Below the pieces are notes generated by a model. It did no database searches, had not been told where the DNA came from, and saw only the letters and a list, made by a program, of their open reading frames with translations. From NCBI GenBank assembly GCA_032207245.1, contig CM063510.1:164740928-164804927 (forward strand): a stretch of DNA of 64,000 nucleotides, read 5' to 3'. Positions within the stretch are counted from its first letter, which is position 1; every line of letters starts with the position of its first letter. This stretch comes from Pardosa pseudoannulata. Its lineage: Eukaryota > Arthropoda > Arachnida > Araneae > Lycosidae. This document shows positions 12,712 to 26,690 of this stretch, in pieces. Both the position numbers and the translations under genes were made by a program.

Positions 12712-13037
12712 AATAACAAAATATATAAACTTTTTTTCTTTTTTGCTATAACCTATATTTAGAATAAACTCACAAAATATTTTGTTAATTCTTAAAATGT
12801 TCCAAGTATATTAATTTTAAATTTTTTCTTCTATTTTTACGTTTATTAATACCTAAAAATATTTTTCGAACACTCTGGAGGTATTATTTTACTGATGAGT
12901 TGAATAGTTTATTGAGGGAAATATTTTTTTTATCTGTAAATTGAATTTTCACAAAAAAAATTAACGAATTTCTAAATTTAAATTTATTTTAAATAAATTT
13001 AATAAATTTAAATTTAAAACGAATAACCGGATTTATA

Positions 13038-13279
13038 TTAACCCTTTTGTGGGACGTGGGAAGATTACTTCCCATCTACAAGATCTTACAAAATACACCT
13101 GTGGGAGGGGCAAAACCCATTCTAATATATTGGTCTTGCTATTGAAAAGACGGGAAGACTGATTCCCGCTTCTGTTTTGCGCTGTCATCAATTGTTCGAT
13201 CGATTGAATAAAACTAGCAGCTCTCTTTTGAAAGTTTGGAAATGTGGAGTGAGAAATAAATGGCCCACGAAAGGGTTAA
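13038..13279. mobile_element. 242-bp TTAA MITE with proven empty site
   Basis: TTAACCCTTTTGTGGG at the left and CCCACGAAAGGGTTAA at the right. The related hAT copy has a single TTAA at the matching position (39232-39235), so this is a piggyBac-style insertion into TTAA. Confidence 0.88.
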
Positions 13280-13788
13280 GTCATATTAGAAGTATTTGAT
13301 AAACATTTTGTAAGAATCTTTAACAAGTTTATTCTCTAAAAGCATTTTTAAAAATAAGAAAACTCATTAAAAAATTTTGAAAACGCTTTTTGTTTTATAA
13401 ATAAATTTGAATTTTATAATAAAAAAATCCCTTATTCTACTCGGGGTGAATCGTCCTCTTTCGGACCTCATTTTCATCACGATTCTGCGCCCGTATGACA
13501 GATGCGCACGGGGCAAATGCCACCTTTGCCACGTCCTAGTTACGGCTCTGTGGCCGTGTGGTGAATTGTTTCTTTATGATGTAAGTCTTCGAAATGCGGT
13601 CTTTTAAGTATGTTTCGGTTTCACTCTTTATTTCTCCCCCCTTACAGCGCCAACTCTAAGCATCATATCCCTGCACAGTCCTGTGCTGAAGCATGCTTAC
13701 AACGACTAACAAAAACTGTCTGAAGCAAGGGATTTACTTGCGGTTATTTGCCAAATTGCGTGCTTCAGGATGCTTCATCAACCGTCAG

Positions 13789-14098
<310 letters not shown>

Positions 14099-14396
14099 TA
14101 ACATCAACAGTCCTGATAAGTCAATTGTAAAACAGGGGATAAAAGTTACTGTGGTTGAGTTAGCAAACAAAAGTTCTTCTGAACTAAAAAACTGATATTG
14201 TTTTTCGCCTGAAGGAGTCAAGAGACATTCAAAATAACAACTTTTGACTAAAAATATGAAATTATTTTTTCATCTGAATAAATCAAGTTACGTATATGCT
14301 TCATTATCAAAAGACATTTTTCGATTAAGGTAATTATTTTGCAGAAAAGATAATAACAAATCAAACAGACATCTGACATTCAAAGTGCCTGGTTAT

Positions 14397-14565
14397 TAAC
14401 ACTTATCATGCGGATATACTTCACCGCTCTACAGGGTTCGAATTTCGCTGTTGACACAGATGCTCGCATCCATCCGGAGTCGATTTTAAGAATTTGGACC
14501 CGGTCTCAGCAGCCCTGAAAAAGCAAAAAGAAATAGATTGTAGCGTTCGAAGACAAAAAACAGTC
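14397..14565 (+). mobile_element. TTAACAC-element end fused to a degenerate SINE A
   Basis: TTAACACTTATCATGCGGAT matches the left end of the element at 14728. From about 14435 it turns into a decayed SINE A (GGGTTCGAATTTC, CCCGGTCTCAG, TAGATTGTAGCG). Confidence 0.6.
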
Positions 14566-14727
14566 CCCGGTATTATGAAAGGAAAAACAGTTCTCCATTA
14601 AAAAATGCAACGGTCAATTGTTAGTCAAAATGTTTCCAATAAATTTTTTAAGACTTAAATTTTTTACAGTGTAATACTTGAACAATGGCATTTCAAGGCA
14701 GCTCACACACATTCACAAGAATTGTTT

Positions 14728-15993
14728 TTAACACTTGGCATACCGGTATACTTCCCCACCAACTTACTCTTGCAGCTGACATTTTTTCGTGAATCTCGCG
14801 AATGTTTAGTTATTTAGAAAAATCGCAGTCAATCGAAAACTGCTTTGTTTTTATGAACGAAACTTTTTTTTATTTTACACTTTAATATATACTGTATGAT
14901 TATTTAACAAAGAAAAAAAAACAATATTTTTACGAAATCATAAAAATAAATGAATTTTAAAATGAAAGTCCGATAATCTCTCAGTGCATATTTCTTTATC
15001 ACTGTCTTTGTCACAAAGGCTCATTTTATCAATTTTGTATTCAACAATAAAAAACCAAGCTTCAAATTGACAAAGCACGACTTGTACATTCTGGAGCTAG
15101 GAATTCGATAGAAGACGAAATAACGAAACAAAAGTCCGAATAACTCGACAATTATAAGTTGTGGAAAGAAAAAAATGCAAAGTGTTGCATACATACATAT
15201 AATTTTACGTATTTAGTAGATTTGTAGTGGTTAGAGAGTATCCACCACAAATCTACTAAACTAGCATATAGCCCGTCATATGACGGGATCCATAAAATTT
15301 TTAACTTTCCAAAATTCTAAAGTACCTTATGAAGCAGGTAAAAAAATGGTTTGTTGTTTGACTGAGAATTATCTTGCAACAGAAAATAATCGATGATTCA
15401 ATTTCAAATTATCACATATGTACCTAATCTATTATTTCAGCCATATATAAAACAAAATTATTTACGTCATATCTAAGTTCAATGATAAAACGTATGAAAA
15501 TAAGGCATAATTTAAATAATTTAAAAAAAGAAATGATAAAATGAAATGGTTAAAGGAATGACGTCATAATGCTAGAAAAATGTTATTTTTATCTATTTAT
15601 TATGGGATAAATTGATAAATTTAATCGCCTGCTCTTAACCGGGGAAAATAGGAGTTGAAATAATGGACTTAAAAGCTCAAAAAGAAGGGAAGGGTGGATT
15701 TCGAATGTTTGAAAGAAGGCAATATTTTTCGCTGTGATATGAAGCATATTTTTAACAATTTATTTTAGAATCAGATCTATAGTTTAGGAGAAGATAAACA
15801 TTACTCTCTTTGAATTTTGCTAACTATGGATGCCTCTAACCATTCCAGGTCCAACCGCTTTATAAAATCGATGACAGACGTACAGATAACTTAAGCTATT
15901 ATTATATAGGGGATACGTATTTTTACTTGACCAGCGCTCCTGTGACAGACTGCAAAAAACGTAAAAATACGTTGTCCGCATGCGAAGTGTTAA
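14728..15993. mobile_element. TTAA-bounded piggyBac-like element split by a Helitron
   Basis: TTAACACTTGGCATACCGG at the left and GCGAAGTGTTAA at the right. Without the Helitron (653 bp) it is 613 bp and aligns with the inverted copy at 48829-49455 (627 bp). The minus strand near 15025 reads MSLCDKDSDKE, an acidic start like that of piggyBac transposases and matching [11 protein letters not shown] in the other copy. No further frame survives. Confidence 0.8.
15261..15913 (-). mobile_element. Non-autonomous Helitron, copy 2
   Basis: On the minus strand it starts TCCCCTATATAATAATAG after A and ends with palindrome CCCGTCATATGACGGG, seven bases, then CTAG before T. The relative at 48829-49455 holds the uninterrupted site, so both borders and the absence of a target duplication are proven. 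It carries one internal unit where copy 1 has two. Confidence 0.92.
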
Positions 15994-16561
15994 TAGAAAG
16001 AGAGTGTATTTCATGCTTTCTCGGGAAAGGTTACCAAGGTAAAAATAGCTCACATGTTGCCAAAAAGAGGACAGAAAATTATACTCCATTGTTTGTTTTT
16101 TCCAATTATAGGCTACTATCGAGTACAGAGCAAGTAGAAGTTTTTAGACGATTTATTCTGTTTGTTTTTTCGTATTACCATGGATATACAGAATAAATCC
16201 TATTGTTGAAATTCAAGGTTGACAAAGGATTTACAGAAATATTTGCATACAAATAAACCATTGCAAGATATGACACTTTCTATGCAAGCAGCAGCGTTAA
16301 AATGAATCTCCATCTTAAAACAATATTGTTCATAGAACAAAGTAATTAAACATGCACGTAGTAAACCACTTTTTATGCAAAAACCATTCATGCATAAAGG
16401 GATATGATTGTATTTATTGAATTTTCCTTTCTTTAGTGAGTGTGAAATTAAGGAAATTTTAATTTCAAATTGTACCATATACTTTTTTAGTCGCTTCATA
16501 CTGAATCTTAAGTCTGGGCAACTGGTGTTCTCGAAAATGAAAGTTATATTAATTTTAAAAT
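15994..16561. other. No gene recognised
   Basis: Overlaps a 140-codon minus-strand frame (16200-16622). Its composition is low in complexity and no domain was recognised, so it is not annotated as a gene. Confidence 0.35.
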
Positions 16562-16690
16562 TTAACCCCTTTATATCCTGAATTAATTTACCATCAACTT
16601 TCTTACTGCATTTTTGCATCATTAGATAAGTTTTAATGGAGAATAATCATAGAACTAATTAGCTAAGAACAGCTTGTTCACTAATTCTTA
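16562..16690 (+). repeat. Partial copy of TTAA element found at 17374
   Basis: TTAACCCCTTTATATCCTG and about 90 following bases match 17374-17465, including CTTTCTTACTGCATTTTTG and TTTTAATGGAGAATAATCAT. Confidence 0.75.
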
Positions 16691-16902
16691 TATACTGCAT
16701 GAGTGGACACCCTGTTTTTCTCTCCCCGGAAAACATTAGAGCTATTCATAAGGCTCCTTAAATTTTGGATTAATAAGATCATGTTGAACACATATCTTTT
16801 ACTACATGATCTTGAATACTATTTTGAGTACGAAAATCTCAAATTGTTTTGACAGTATTGAGTGATATATTGATTGGTTGGTTTGGAACGTTACGATTTA
16901 AT

Positions 16903-16903
<1 letters not shown>

Positions 16904-16959
<56 letters not shown>
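16904..16959. repeat. Poly(T) tract
   Basis: About 56 uninterrupted T immediately before a SINE. Confidence 0.97.
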
Positions 16960-16969
16960 CCCATGAAGG

Positions 16970-17158
16970 TTTGGTTTTGTTTTGGTTTGGAGTGCTACGG
17001 TCTACTTTTTGCAACACGAGGGCTAATGAGACCGGGACCTACAGCGCAAAGCCGATTATCCGAACGGTTACGAACATCCATGCCCCAGTAGGATTCGAAC
17101 CCACGAACTCCGGTACCGAAGGCTAGCACCCTAACCAATCGGTCATCGTTCGGCTTTT
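16970..17158 (-). mobile_element. tRNA-derived SINE, family A
   Basis: Full-length, with tail (AAACC)n on the minus strand, B box from GGATTCGAACCC, and target duplication CATGAAGG at 16962-16969 and 17159-17166. Confidence 0.92.
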
Positions 17159-17198
17159 CATGAAGGCTTATAGTTGCTCGGAATCGACTTTAGACGTT

Positions 17199-17372
17199 AA
17201 GGTTTGGAATGCAACGGTCTTCTGTTTTTTAAACAGGAGGGCTAATGAGACCGGAACTTACTGCTTAAAGCTGATTCTGTACGGCTTCGAACATCCATGC
17301 CATCAGAGGTATTCGAACCCGCAAATTCCAGTGCCAAACAGCAGCTGTCTACTATTCGGCTATCATTCAGCC
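17199..17372 (-). mobile_element. tRNA-derived SINE, family A, degenerate
   Basis: A second copy next to the previous one, with many substitutions (CAGGAGGGCTAATGAGACCGG, TATTCGAACCCGC). Confidence 0.82.
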
Positions 17373-17373
17373 T

Positions 17374-17909
17374 TTAACCCTTTATATCATGAATTAATTT
17401 TCCATCGACTTTCTTACTGCATTTTTGTAGCATTACATAAGTTTTAATGGAGAATAATCATAGAAGAAAGAAAATTAATTTTTACTGTATTTTAGTAGTT
17501 AATTTTGCAGCTGGTACTTTCTAGTACCGACATATATTTTTGACTCTATGATAGAAAATAAAACAATAAATTATGAATAAAACAAATGATATGCTTACCT
17601 GAGAAGTATAGAAGTCTCTAAAAAATAACTGTACCAAATAACTGGTAATAAACTACTAAATTTACTCAACTGAACAACACGTGTATCAACTCTACCACAA
17701 AATGACCTTCGAATGCAGCAGGCCAAATATAAAATCCCTGCTATGCTAATAAGAAGGATTCCTGATTGATGCTGTCATTTCTTTTCTGCTGTAGGAACTG
17801 CATCGTTCATGTCCTTGTGAGTACCGTCAGGAAAAACGGCTTTATTAGGAATATATGGGCCTTTGATTGAAGCGGTACTTATAAGAACCGCCAGGATAAA
17901 AAGGGTTAA
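17374..17909. mobile_element. 536-bp TTAA-bounded element
   Basis: TTAACCCTTTATATCATG at the left, CAGGATAAAAAGGGTTAA at the right. No coding sequence remains. Confidence 0.68.
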
Positions 17910-18674
17910 ATTGTTATTTAGATTATATTGCATACCACCAATATAAAAAATTTCAAAAATAGAACAATGTTCTCGAAAAAATGAATTTGTACTAATTTTA
18001 AAATCTAAAATGGTTTTCAGAAAATACTGCATGTTAGCAACATGAAGAATTTCGAAAATAAAACAACAATTTCATATGAAGAACACATTTTAATTTTCTT
18101 GATAAACTTCATAAAAAAAACAATAAAAATATGTTTTGTTTTTTACACTTGCATTGGGCTAAAATTAAGGTAGCTACGCTTATTGTAAGATTATACAAAG
18201 AGAACTAACAAACGTACAGAATTAAAACTGTGGGCGTCCAACCTTCACAGTAGATTAGATTTGCTATAATTTTACAGCAAATAATCGCTGATTAGCTCTA
18301 ATCAAATCTGATCCAAAGCATGAGACATAAACAAAATATTAAACACATGTACTTTTAATTTTGTCAATGATTCTGTGTGGTTCCTAGCAACCTAATACGG
18401 CTATTTCTATAAGTCTATTAGTAGACTAATTACGGAAAAGAAACAATTTAATGGATTATAAAAAAAAGAATATTTATTGAATGTCGTGCGACATGCACGG
18501 TTAGGAGACATAAACATACTGCTAACAAATGCTCTTGCCACTGTCAGAAAAAGAAAATGTTAAACATGGTAAAAACAAATACATGGAGTATGTTACAAAA
18601 ATAACATTTAAAGTTAACAAGATATTAACGTAACCCAAAAGCTGATACAAGACTATAGTTTTGATTTAATATAG
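17910..18674. other. No gene recognised
   Basis: AT-rich DNA with a short inverted motif (GATTAGATTTG/CTAATCAAATC near 18255-18310). Confidence 0.4.
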
Positions 18675-18830
18675 GTATAAGGCAATTTCACGCAGAAGAG
18701 CACATGTCAACTTATAACAATTCTGGCTTTAGTTTCAAACGGAAGGGCAGTTTATTGTTTGTCTATAGGCTGTTGTAAACAAGAAAATGAATAGGAAGGG
18801 CATTATAGTAGTTCGTGACGTTGCGTCGAA
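18675..18830 (+). repeat. 150-bp repeat C, copy 1
   Basis: Shares GGCAATTTCACG, TTCTGGCTTTAGTTT, GGAAGGGCATTATAGTAGTT and CGTGACGTTGCG with an inverted copy at 21632-21784 and a third copy at 33311-33450. Its own ends (ATTTCACGCA and TGCGT) are inverted, so it may be a MITE. Confidence 0.75.
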
Positions 18831-20048
18831 TTGCTCTATGCCGAACAATGGCCGAATGGTAGGCCGATGTTATCAGCACCAAAAAATTTCATGGTTCCAC
18901 TCATTAAAACATTGTAAATTTATTCTTAGTTTAAAACTAAGGATTCCACCTCAAAATGCGTATTGCAAATGTAAGCTGCATTGCTTAATTAGCGATTAGA
19001 GCTAATCGAAGATTAAACGCTTTGCAATTGAACTAGAGAGTTAATCTCCGTGAGACAACATTGACTTGACAATTACCAACAATTCTCTATAATTAAATGC
19101 GCAGTTAATAATGGATCAGTTTTAACGTTAAGAATAGGCTTTTGTTCTATACATTTATAAAGTGAAAATGGTTTTTATAAAGTGCTTTATCAATTTGTTA
19201 ATTGTGGTTATCTCTAAATTTTGTTAAAAAGGAGAATATACTTGTGTGCAAGGTCAAAATAACAAATTTGTTTTTCCCATTACTCGACTTTTGAAATCTA
19301 TTCTCAACCTTGCAGCAATGAATTGAAAATGGTACAGAAAATTGGGGCATTAACAGTTTTCAGTAGATTTTAACAGTTGTAAGATTTAATTTGATGTTTT
19401 ATTAGCTAATGGCAATGCGGTCTGCTGATGATGACGTCATATTTTTTTTCTGCACTCATCCATTTGTCGAGTGTCATACAGAGCTACGGGGTTCTCTTTA
19501 ATACAAGAAGTTTCTCATGGCCATCCAAGGTAAATATGCAATTATTCTTTTTAAAAAATTGGTAAATTCTTGCTCTATTTCCCCTTGGTTTCGTACGACT
19601 GAATCAACTTAAAAGGATGTTTATATTTAACGCTTCTAATTATTTAAATTGGCTCATATTATAAACATGGATGAAAAACGTGAAATCAGTATCTTCGATG
19701 TTTTTAATTCTATACATATAATTTTATTTATAGAGTATCTTTTTAACACCATAAATAGCCTATTTTCCGTGTTTGTTTTCCTCGAAATTTTATGCATTCA
19801 TAATTCTTGTTGAATCGGTGTTGAATATACGTGTTTTAAGTTTTGTTTATAGCTATCTTATAATATATAGGATACCACTGTGAATAAGCTAAAAGTTGCT
19901 TCATCATGTTATACACTGATATAAAGTAAAAAAATGTTTGGGTTTTTTTTTTAATTCTTGGTTTTACTGTACTTAATGTTTTTATAAAATAAGAATCTAT
20001 AGATATCTAAAAGTTCATTTACAGACTTGTAACATGTAAGAAGGAGCT
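18831..20048. other. No gene recognised
   Basis: It begins with a decayed SINE A head (GCCGAACAATGGCCG at 18840). The rest is AT-rich with no recognisable gene. Confidence 0.4.
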
Positions 20049-20557
20049 TTAACCCTTTAATTCCTGGCGTATCATTTTAGATACGGCTAAAAAATAGCTT
20101 GTAGAATTTTTGTTTACTTAGAACAAATTTTCCTTTTGAGAGTAAGTAATGGACAATCTTATAAACAATCTATGAAATTTTCACGTAATTTCTATTTATA
20201 TTTTTTTCATTTAGATCTAGATTTTATGATTTTTCGATCAGCTCTCATATATTTGCTTTTTCGGCAGGTACAGTCTGAGATCATGACAAATTTGCTTTTT
20301 CCATTACACTACAGCATTTTGCAGAGATTATTTTACCTGCAATATCAAATAAATCTTTTTTCAGGAAGTTTTTACTTTTTTTATATAAATGTCACTATAT
20401 GTTTAAAACGATAACTGATCACTAACGGGACATGTTCTAGTATTCAAAATTGTTTGATCTTCAAATTTATTTCGTTCTGTACAGTCCATATTAACTTAGA
20501 TTTAAGATAGGCTCCGAAATGTAATCGGCAGAAATGACTTGGGCATTAAAGAGTTAA
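20049..20557. mobile_element. 509-bp TTAA-bounded element
   Basis: TTAACCCTTTAATTCC at the left, GGCATTAAAGAGTTAA at the right. A small hairpin GTATC/GATAC sits just inside. No conserved frame. Confidence 0.62.
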
Positions 20558-21203
20558 TAGATATCAAAGAGGATTTTGGAAGAAAAGTACTAATACGTTA
20601 TATTCCAATATTTACTGAAATACTTCGAATACACTTGTTTTTAAAAGATTGTCATGTCCCCTTAAAATTGAGTGGGTGTTGGGTGCATAAAATTTTACGC
20701 TCGACAGCATGTACATTATATTTTTTTCAAAACTACTTTAACTGAACAATTCGTACACCAGTGTCTATATATGAAATATCCGCAATGATTTCTTGTTTTA
20801 GTTTGTCACGTTCATTTGAAAAGGCTTTATTTAAATAAGCTAAATTTACCGAAAATACAAAAGTCATTCTGTAAGAATGCAATGTTGTCAATGTGGCATC
20901 AGGAACACTCATTTACTGCATTTTTATCTTTTTAATGCAAATACTAATGCCTTTTCTTAAAAAATTTAAAATGTGGATTTTTTTTAACATTTTTATTTTA
21001 TACAGAAATTTTATTTTATGCAATTTTATTTCTTTAAATTGTATCAAGATAAAGTGGAAAAACTATATATTCTTCATGCAATTATCTTTTTTCTAAGTTT
21101 TAAAAGTTTAATTTAAAAGTGTTAAAAGTTTAGTTTTAAAATGTTATGTATGTGTTGTAAGCTTTTATAACTATATCCAGCAATGCATAATTTTTTTTCT
21201 AAT
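20558..21203. other. No gene recognised
   Basis: Low-complexity T-rich DNA; frames here are compositional. Confidence 0.4.
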
Positions 21204-21566
21204 GCAGCTGGCAATACAGGCACATATACCTTCATGGCAATTGAAGGCTGTGAAGCTGTTACCCATTTAGTACCAACCGAGGAGTGTGTGTAGCTTAAGG
21301 AATGCTACGGATGCTAGTAACATTACCCCCGCTGGGTCCTCGTAATTTAGAAGCAGGGACTAATCAGAACACCCATAGGCTTGACCTGCAACCCCCCAAG
21401 AGATACCGTTTGAGAACTTGGAGGACATTGTGACTAGGAACAAATTTTACGTGTCTCAGTCACCTTCAGCGAACACGGCGAATCTTAGGCAGGTTCGAGT
21501 CACAAACCCGCAATCTTTTAGTTACGAGATCGCGACCATTGCCAACTGAGTTGCCACGGCTCGGTG
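21204..21566 (-). mobile_element. tRNA-derived SINE, family B
   Basis: On the minus strand the tRNA-like head contains TGGCAACTCAGTTGG (A box) and a decayed B box, followed by the body shared with 34638-34996 (GTCACAATGTCCTCCAAGTT and AGTCCCTGCTTCTAAATTAC). Confidence 0.8.
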
Positions 21567-21631
21567 CATAAATGATTCTAGTTACATATTAATTACTTAT
21601 TAATAGATATTTCGTATTTATAAAGCAATTT

Positions 21632-21784
21632 GTCGCAACGTCACGAACTACTATAATGCCCTTCCCATTCATTTTCATGTTTACAACAGCCAATAGACAA
21701 ACAATATACTGCCTTTCCATTTTAAACTAAAGCCAGAATTGTCATAAATTGAGATTTGACCTACTACGTGAAATCGCCTTATAC
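21632..21784 (-). repeat. 150-bp repeat C, copy 2 (inverted)
   Basis: Reverse complement of 18675-18830 with few differences. Confidence 0.78.
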
Positions 21785-23148
21785 GATGCATTTTAACTTT
21801 ATTTCAAGTGCCAGGGTCAGGTGGTTTCATTACTAAATGACTTGTTTGTGATGTCACGATGAAATATCTTGAATGAGCTACCTTTATATCTTGTTTTTGG
21901 CAACAAGTTAAAAAAAGGGTTGAGAGGAATTCTCTTGAAATAAATGGTGAATTTTGTGCTGTTTATGAGTGGTGCATTACTAATTGAGTTTACGACTGAC
22001 AATATGGTTCAATGCTTTTATTTTGTAGATATATATTAATAGGTTTTCAGTTTGAGCTTATTAAGTACTTATATGGGTGTAAGTGCTTTTAACAAGACTT
22101 GCTAGGTTTATATTTGTGTTAATAAACGTAATCTGAAAGAATCGTGTATTTTAGCCATTTTGTTGTCAATGATCATTAATGTATTAAACAGTAGCCATTC
22201 AAAATGTAAAGAGCGCTCCAGGGTTGAATTAAGAACTGGGTTCCCCCGACAACTTGGAGATAATGGTTAAGTATGGTCGCCTACCATTTTCTTCTGATCT
22301 CACCGTGTCCAAACAATCTGCATCTATGTTATAATTTATATGATATTTGCATCCAAATCTCCTTGTTTAACTCTTTTATTATATAATAGAAGTATGGAAT
22401 GCTTAAAAATATTATATGTAACAAACTATTAATGGTTCACTATAAAGGACTTTTAATCATTTGGAGTCTTTGCATTTGTAAACTGTTAAGGGATTCATTG
22501 GCCATAAATAAAAATGTCCTGTTTTCCAGTCATTTTCTTTAATTAAGAGTATAGAAATCTATTACGATGGCTCACTGTGCATTAAAGTCGCCAGAAAAAG
22601 CAAGAATACAATGTTTGGATGGATTACCTTTGTATTTAAGCAAATATTGACAATATTTTCGCCAAATTTGACAAGGGGAACCCAATTCTTAAGTAGATCC
22701 GCGCTTCAGATTTTATTTTCAGTATGCAGTCAAAAAAGAACATTTCAAATTTTTTAAGGTCAGGGATAACATTAAGACTATGGTTTAAATGCTTTAGTGA
22801 GAAAATTTGATAACGCTTTGATCAATTTTTCAATAACCCGTTCGATACCTGCTGTTTAAGGTCACAGATAACTTCTCGACAGTGTTGACCATCCTATTTA
22901 TCTTCATAGAATGTGGTAATAATAAACTGCACATTATCAAAGAATGTTCTTCATATACATTACATTATCTTTTTACTCTAACTACATTTATTGCGCTTTT
23001 GTAGAAAGGTATCGTACAAATATTAATGATCACTGAATTTCCTGAATCAACTGATTGAATCCATTGTATCGTTATTTTGAAATATATATTATCAGTTAGT
23101 AGTACATATTTACTTGTATGAATTTTAGAAATGATGGCCAACTGAAAA
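21785..23148. other. No gene recognised
   Basis: 1.4 kb AT-rich; no TE or coding signature recognised. Confidence 0.4.
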
Positions 23149-24985
<1,837 letters not shown>

Positions 24986-25284
24986 ATATTCCCATTTAAG
25001 ATGATGAAAAATCAGTATATGAATGTTCCCCTTTCTATGATACTTATTTTATACTTACAATCTCCCAGATTATATAGTGGTTTGCATATTGAGCTCGGGG
25101 TTCTTTTTCCAAGAAAGGATTTGATGTATTTTTGATCTCCCCTAATAGGAAATAATGTTGTCCACTGCCATAATAAAATAGTCAACTAAATCTGCAGTTT
25201 TGTTAGAGAAAAATGTTAAAGGTTCTAAATTGCAAATAAAATTTTACACTTTTATGGTGCCATTTCTTTCATTCTATTTTCACT

Positions 25285-25460
25285 GCAGCTGGTAATGCAG
25301 ATAGATATCTTAACACCAACTAACAGAGAGCTGGTTACTATAGTGAGTTTCACTGTCGACCGCTAGGGGACAGAAACTATGAACTAAAAATGAACTCCGA
25401 TGGAAAGTTAAGAATTTGCCTTATTGATCGGTTCTAACCATCATCTTAATTAAGTACACT
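25285..25460. repeat. Fragment related to SINE B tail
   Basis: GCAGCTGGTAATGCAGATAG resembles GCAGCTGGCAATACAGGCAC at 21206. It also contains GACCGCTAGGGGACAG, like the motif of the array that follows. Confidence 0.4.
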
Positions 25461-25689
25461 CTGCTATAATAGGTTAAAACCGCACTTCTTAGTTGCCCCC
25501 AATAAGAGTAATCATTCCCAAAATTGTTTAACATAAGATCAAAAGAGGGCGTTGTCATCCGATTTGTTTTCGGCAGCTAGATGGCTTTATATAACTATAA
25601 AAGGAACTGTATCTAGAATGGGCGGTGGGAACTCTGCATTATCTAGAAGTGTAGGTTACAAGACATTTAAACCAAATGGAATTTCGTAA

Positions 25690-26690
25690 CGCTGCTAGGT
25701 GGCGCTGTTATGTAATTTCTTGGTGCCCGCTAGAGAGCTTTTGACCCAGAAAATGTATAAAGGTGACTACACCTGGAAGGGAGGGTGGGTTGGGAACTTT
25801 CTTAGTTCCCAGTTGCCTCGGCTCTCTAGTTCTTGCATTCTAGCTTGCAACGGTTCTTCTCAGAACAGCACTAGATGGCGCTGTTATGCAATTTCTTTTT
25901 GACCGCTAGAGGGCTTTTGAGCTATAAAAGTAACTACACCTAGAAGGGAGGGCGGGTTGGGAAGTTTCTTGGTACCTAGTTGCCTCGGCTTTCTAGTTCT
26001 TGCAATAGTTCTTTTCAGAACAGCACTAGATGGCGCTGTTGTGCAATTTCTTTTTGACCGCTAGAGGGCTTTTGAGCTATAAAAGTGACTACACCTGGAA
26101 GGGAGGGCGGGTTGGGAAGTTTCTTGGTACCTAGTTGCCTCGGCTTTCTAGTTCTTGCAATAGTTCTTTTCAGAACAGCACTAGATGGCGCTGTTGTGCA
26201 ATTTCTTTTTGACCGCTAGAGGGCTTTTGAGCTATAAAAGTAACTACACCTGGAAGGGAGGGCGGGTTGGGAAGTTTCTTGGTACCTAGTTGCCTCGGCT
26301 TTCTAGTTCTTGCAATAGTTCTTTTCAGAACATGCACTAGATGGCGCTGTTGTGCAATTTCTTGGTGACCGCTAGAGGGCTTTGAACTATAAAAGTGACT
26401 ACACCTGGAAGGGAGGGCGGGTTGGGAAGTCTCCTGGTACCCAGTTGCCTCGGCTTTCTAGTTCTTGCAATAGTTCTTTTCAGAACAGCACTAGATGGCG
26501 CTGTTGTGCAATTTCTTGGTGACCGCTAGAGGGCTTTGAACTATAAAAGTGACTACACCTGGAAGGGAGGGCGGGTTGGGAAGTTTCCTGGTACCTAGTT
26601 GCTCTCTTACCTAGTTTCTTAGTATCCAGTTGCCTCGGCTCTCTTAGTTCTTGCATTCTAGATTGCAACGGTTCTTCTCAGAACACCGAT
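25690..26690. repeat. Tandem array, six units of about 155 bp (first 176 bp), with CTCF-like motif pairs
   Basis: CTAG(A/G)TGGCGCTG occurs at 25695, 25871, 26026, 26181, 26337 and 26491. Each is followed about 30 bases later by CCGCTAGAGGGC or a close variant, then TATAAAAG. Unit lengths are 176, 155, 155, 156 and 154. The rest of the unit (GGAAGGGAGGGCGGGTTGGG, GTTGCCTCGGCTT) is also conserved. A decayed remainder runs to about 26830. Confidence 0.95.

Larger units (their letters stand above)
11877..13550. mobile_element. hAT-like non-autonomous element, copy 1, with two nested insertions
   Basis: Terminal inverted repeats CAGGGCAGTAACTAG and CTAGTTACGGCTCTG. A perfect 8-bp target duplication TGGCCGTG lies at 11869-11876 and 13551-13558; 8-bp duplications are typical of hAT. 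The element is similar along its length to 38419-39516. A Tc/mariner element (11942-12711) and a TTAA MITE (13038-13279) are nested inside and absent from the other copy. Confidence 0.87.
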
